Source of the DNA: JBHHUI01 sp965248775
Lineage (GTDB): Bacteria; Chloroflexota; Anaerolineae; Anaerolineales; JBHHUI01
Direction of reading: 5' to 3'
Length of the DNA stretch: 64,000 nt
Assembly: GCA_965248775.1 (NCBI GenBank)
Contig: OZ252150.1
Location: 5,952,001-6,016,000 of the forward strand
The translations under genes were made by a program, and so were the position numbers. The notes below the pieces were generated by a model, which ran no database searches, was not told the DNA's origin, and was given only the letters and a program-made list of their open reading frames with translations. Position 1 is the first letter of the stretch; each line of letters opens with the position of its first letter. Positions 61,860-64,000 of this stretch are shown piece after piece.

Positions 61860-61861
61860 AC

Positions 61862-61890
61862 GAACGGCCCGGCAATTTGCCGGGCCGTTC
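61862..61890 (+). repeat. GC-rich perfect hairpin between binding protein and permease genes
   Basis: GAACGGCCCGGC (61862-61873) pairs perfectly with GCCGGGCCGTTC (61879-61890) around AATTT, 12 pairs. No T run follows on the plus strand. It would strongly pause or protect transcripts, keeping the binding-protein message more abundant than the permeases. Its inner core CCGGCAATTTGCCGG is the same as in the mreB-rex terminator. Confidence 0.65.
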
Positions 61891-61979
61891 AGGATATGTT
61901 AGTGTTGATCCAGCCGAAAACACCTTTGATCCTAAAGCGTGCGTTGGTTTCTGGCTAGCCATTAGGAAGGGGAGAGAAT

Positions 61980-63602
61980 ATGGCACAACTAACCGCCCCC
62001 GGAGAGATAAAGGGAGTCCCTGCTTGGCGGGCGATCCTGAACTATCTGTTCGATGTCCGCGTCTTGGGCGTGATGGGGCAGATAGGATTCATCTTTGTCG
62101 TCGTTCTTGGCGTACGAGCCATTGGAAGTAATTTCGGTGATAATGTCGGCAGGCTTGGCCGGTCACAATTCATTTGCCGCGATGGGGAGTTTGACTATCG
62201 GTGTGCCTATGATTTCTTTGACAGCGAGGCCGGTTTTGATATTTCGGACACCGTTTTAGATTATACGAACACTGATCCTTATTCCTACGCCTTTTATCTA
62301 GGCATCCTCAACACCCTCAAAGTAGCTGTTCTGGGTGTTATTTTTACCACCATCCTTGGGGTTGTCGTCGGGATTGCCCGCTTATCCGAAAATTGGTTAA
62401 TCAGTAAAATAGCTCTTTGGTATGTGGAATTATTGCGCAATACCCCTCTTCTGATCCAGCTCTTCTTTATCTATTTTGGTGTTATCCTGGCATTCCCCGC
62501 ACTGCAAGAAGCGATCCGACCACTCGGATTACCGATTTTCATATCTCAACGTGGTTTGAACTTTCCATCTCCACAATTTACCTCCTCTGCGGCGATCTGG
62601 TTGGCCTTCCTGGTGCTGGGAGTTATCCAATTTCAAGTGCTCTGGACTTCCCTCGGCCGCCGGGAAGAGCGGACCGGCCAGGCGAGCAATCGGGTGCAAC
62701 TCGGTCTCATTTCGTTCCTCCTCATCGCCGGCATTGGTTGGTGGGTAGCCGGTGCTGTTTCCGATACGCAAGGATTAATGGTCACAAAAGGCAGCCGCAT
62801 TCGCCAGGTAGATGACCTGGAAAAGTTCATGTTGCAACGTACCGGGTTAAACCATTTGGACGATCTGGACACGTTATCGGAAGAAGAGATCGCGGCAGTT
62901 GCGTTGCAGGTTTGCGTTCTTGATGATTCGCCCTCTGAAACCAATCTGACAGCCCAATTGCGAAGTATGGGGATTCCCTACAAGATCCATCGCTCGGACC
63001 GCGCCGATCAGGCCACAGAGGATTATGCGGATGGAACCTGTGAGGCCTTCGCGGCCTCGAATTCGGTTCTCGCGGCTGAACGTTCGACGCTCGAAAACAT
63101 CAACAATCAACTGATCGTGCCGGTTCGCGAACGTCCGATCGTATGGAGCGTTCCCGCCCTCGAAGGGTTGAACCTGCGAGGCGGAACGCGCATGCCGCCG
63201 GAATTTACTGCTCTCCTGTTGACGCTGGTGCTCTTCTATGGCAGTAACCTCGCCGAAATTGTTCGCGCCGGTATCCTTTCCGTTTCCAGAGGGCAGAATG
63301 AAGCAGCACGCGCTCTGGGCCTTACTGAATCACAGCGCCTGCAAATGATTGTGTTACCACAGGCGCTGCGAGTGATTATCCCGCCGGGTATCGGGGTTGC
63401 TCTGAGCCTTGCGAAGGACACCAGTCTTGGGATTGCAATCGGGTTCCCGGATATGTATGCAGTTTCCTTTACCACGATGAATCAATCGGGGCGGGTGTTG
63501 CAACTGTTTGTGCTCATGATGCTGGTGTACATGTTGATCAGTCTTGCTTTTTCCGTAGCGTTGAACTGGTATAACGAGCGCATTAAATTGGTGGAGAGAT
63601 AA
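61980..63602 (+). CDS. Amino-acid ABC permease (AapQ/BztB-like) with inserted binding-protein lobe
   Basis: The 540-residue product is longer than the usual 390-400 of this permease type. The N-terminal part has helices and a loop typical of the family, then GILNTLKVAVLGVIFTTILG and ELLRNTPLLIQLFFIYFG. The C-terminal part has the cytoplasmic EAA loop EAARALGLTESQRLQMIVLPQ that docks the ATPase. Between them, residues about 262-385 form a soluble insert. It aligns without gaps to the second lobe of the binding protein encoded just upstream (V311-C312-V313 to V212-C213-V214, and C354 to C255, both Cys pairs 42 apart). So the insert is probably a duplicated lobe facing the periplasm. Confidence 0.88.
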   Translation: MAQLTAPGEIKGVPAWRAILNYLFDVRVLGVMGQIGFIFVVVLGVRAIGSNFGDNVGRLGRSQFICRDGEFDYRCAYDFFDSEAGFDISDTVLDYTNTDPYSYAFYLGILNTLKVAVLGVIFTTILGVVVGIARLSENWLISKIALWYVELLRNTPLLIQLFFIYFGVILAFPALQEAIRPLGLPIFISQRGLNFPSPQFTSSAAIWLAFLVLGVIQFQVLWTSLGRREERTGQASNRVQLGLISFLLIAGIGWWVAGAVSDTQGLMVTKGSRIRQVDDLEKFMLQRTGLNHLDDLDTLSEEEIAAVALQVCVLDDSPSETNLTAQLRSMGIPYKIHRSDRADQATEDYADGTCEAFAASNSVLAAERSTLENINNQLIVPVRERPIVWSVPALEGLNLRGGTRMPPEFTALLLTLVLFYGSNLAEIVRAGILSVSRGQNEAARALGLTESQRLQMIVLPQALRVIIPPGIGVALSLAKDTSLGIAIGFPDMYAVSFTTMNQSGRVLQLFVLMMLVYMLISLAFSVALNWYNERIKLVER

Positions 63603-63604
63603 CC

Positions 63605-64000
63605 ATGACAACAGTCGCCGAATCTATCACGGATCAACGCGCCTCCACTTTCAGAAGAGTGAACTGGCAGGTCTTCCTTCAAGACAACATCACCGGTTCC
63701 TGGTTTCAAACTGTTTGGGTGTTCTTGTTGACGCTCGTTACAGTTAATTATGTCTCAAACAAATTTAGCGAGTTGCCGACATTAACGTTTGTCGTCTTCG
63801 CTATCTGGGTGCTCGCTGTTTTGTCAGTCATCGTGGGCGAGCTTTTAGGCCGCCATTCTGGCATTAGTCGCTGGTTAAAGAATAATTTGCTCAGTTCGGT
63901 CTCAAATATTGTTCTCACGTTATTCCTTTCGCTCTTGCTTGTATCTGCCGTGAACGGGTTCTGGCAGTGGGGTATCGTCGAGGCCACTTTTAATGCAGCG
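63605..64000 (+). CDS. Second amino-acid ABC permease (AapM/BztC-like), 5' part
   Basis: The ATG at 63605 lies two bases after the stop of the first permease, and the frame stays open to the right edge (132 codons). The visible part begins MTTVAESITDQRAS, then has hydrophobic helices (VFLLTLVTVNYVS, FVVFAIWVLAVLSVIVGELL, NIVLTLFLSLLLVSAVNGFW). The position after an AapQ-type permease suggests the partner AapM/BztC. The EAA loop would lie outside the window, and the ATPase gene is expected further right. Confidence 0.75.
   Translation, partial: MTTVAESITDQRASTFRRVNWQVFLQDNITGSWFQTVWVFLLTLVTVNYVSNKFSELPTLTFVVFAIWVLAVLSVIVGELLGRHSGISRWLKNNLLSSVSNIVLTLFLSLLLVSAVNGFWQWGIVEATFNAA

Overview
The window reads as a chromosomal stretch from an aerobic member of the Chloroflexota, probably the Anaerolineae or a related class. 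This rests on gene content and style rather than on a database match: lipoproteins whose lipobox runs straight into Gly-rich linkers, two A2-type haem-copper oxidase operons, DUF4129/MoxR/DUF58 and CoxE-like clusters, a Mrp / PCP_red / radical-SAM group, a Rex repressor, and a mix of Shine-Dalgarno-led and apparently leaderless genes with ATG, GTG and TTG starts. No rRNA, tRNA, CRISPR array or insertion sequence was recognised.

Positions 1-24156 form a respiratory island. It opens with the 3' end of a cytochrome bd-like membrane subunit, three membrane-bound c-type cytochromes (one with an ethylbenzene-dehydrogenase-type haem b domain) and a cupredoxin lipoprotein. A first oxidase operon follows (coxB, coxA, coxC, coxD, DUF420). 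Next comes an unusual maturation-like block: a universal-stress protein carrying three PCP_red domains, a Mrp-type ATPase without its CxxC, a zinc-ribbon/PCP_red protein, a radical SAM/SPASM enzyme ending in PCP_red, a 58-residue ferredoxin with a TTG start and a formylglycine-generating-enzyme-fold protein. A second, caa3-type oxidase operon follows with two CtaG-like proteins, a Cox11 domain fused to an NTF2-like domain, and haem O synthase.

Positions 24174-48000 are mostly household and signalling genes: a Nudix hydrolase, an MpaB-like oxygenase paired with a phosphohistidine-swivel protein, a DUF4129-MoxR-DUF58 operon, XerD-like recombinase, purine nucleoside phosphorylase, a GNAT enzyme, a 7TM-GAF-HTH regulator, an S1-domain protein, FtsK, a YhhN protein, a MoxR/CoxE pair, an SthA-like flavoprotein, YebC, RuvC, RuvA and ProC.

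Positions 48232-64000 hold a primary-type sigma factor, an F1-only ATP synthase operon (atpA-G-D-C, with no F0 genes or atpH), mreB, rex with a likely self-operator, a GT-C glycosyltransferase, obgE, nadD, an MFS transporter, and a polar amino-acid ABC transporter whose first permease carries an inserted lobe homologous to its own binding protein. The last permease runs off the right edge.

The least ordinary items are the five PCP_red domains spread over three neighbouring proteins, the binding-protein lobe inside the permease, the Cox11 fusion, the rex operator layout, and obgE and GNAT promoters that place transcription start at or beside the start codon.
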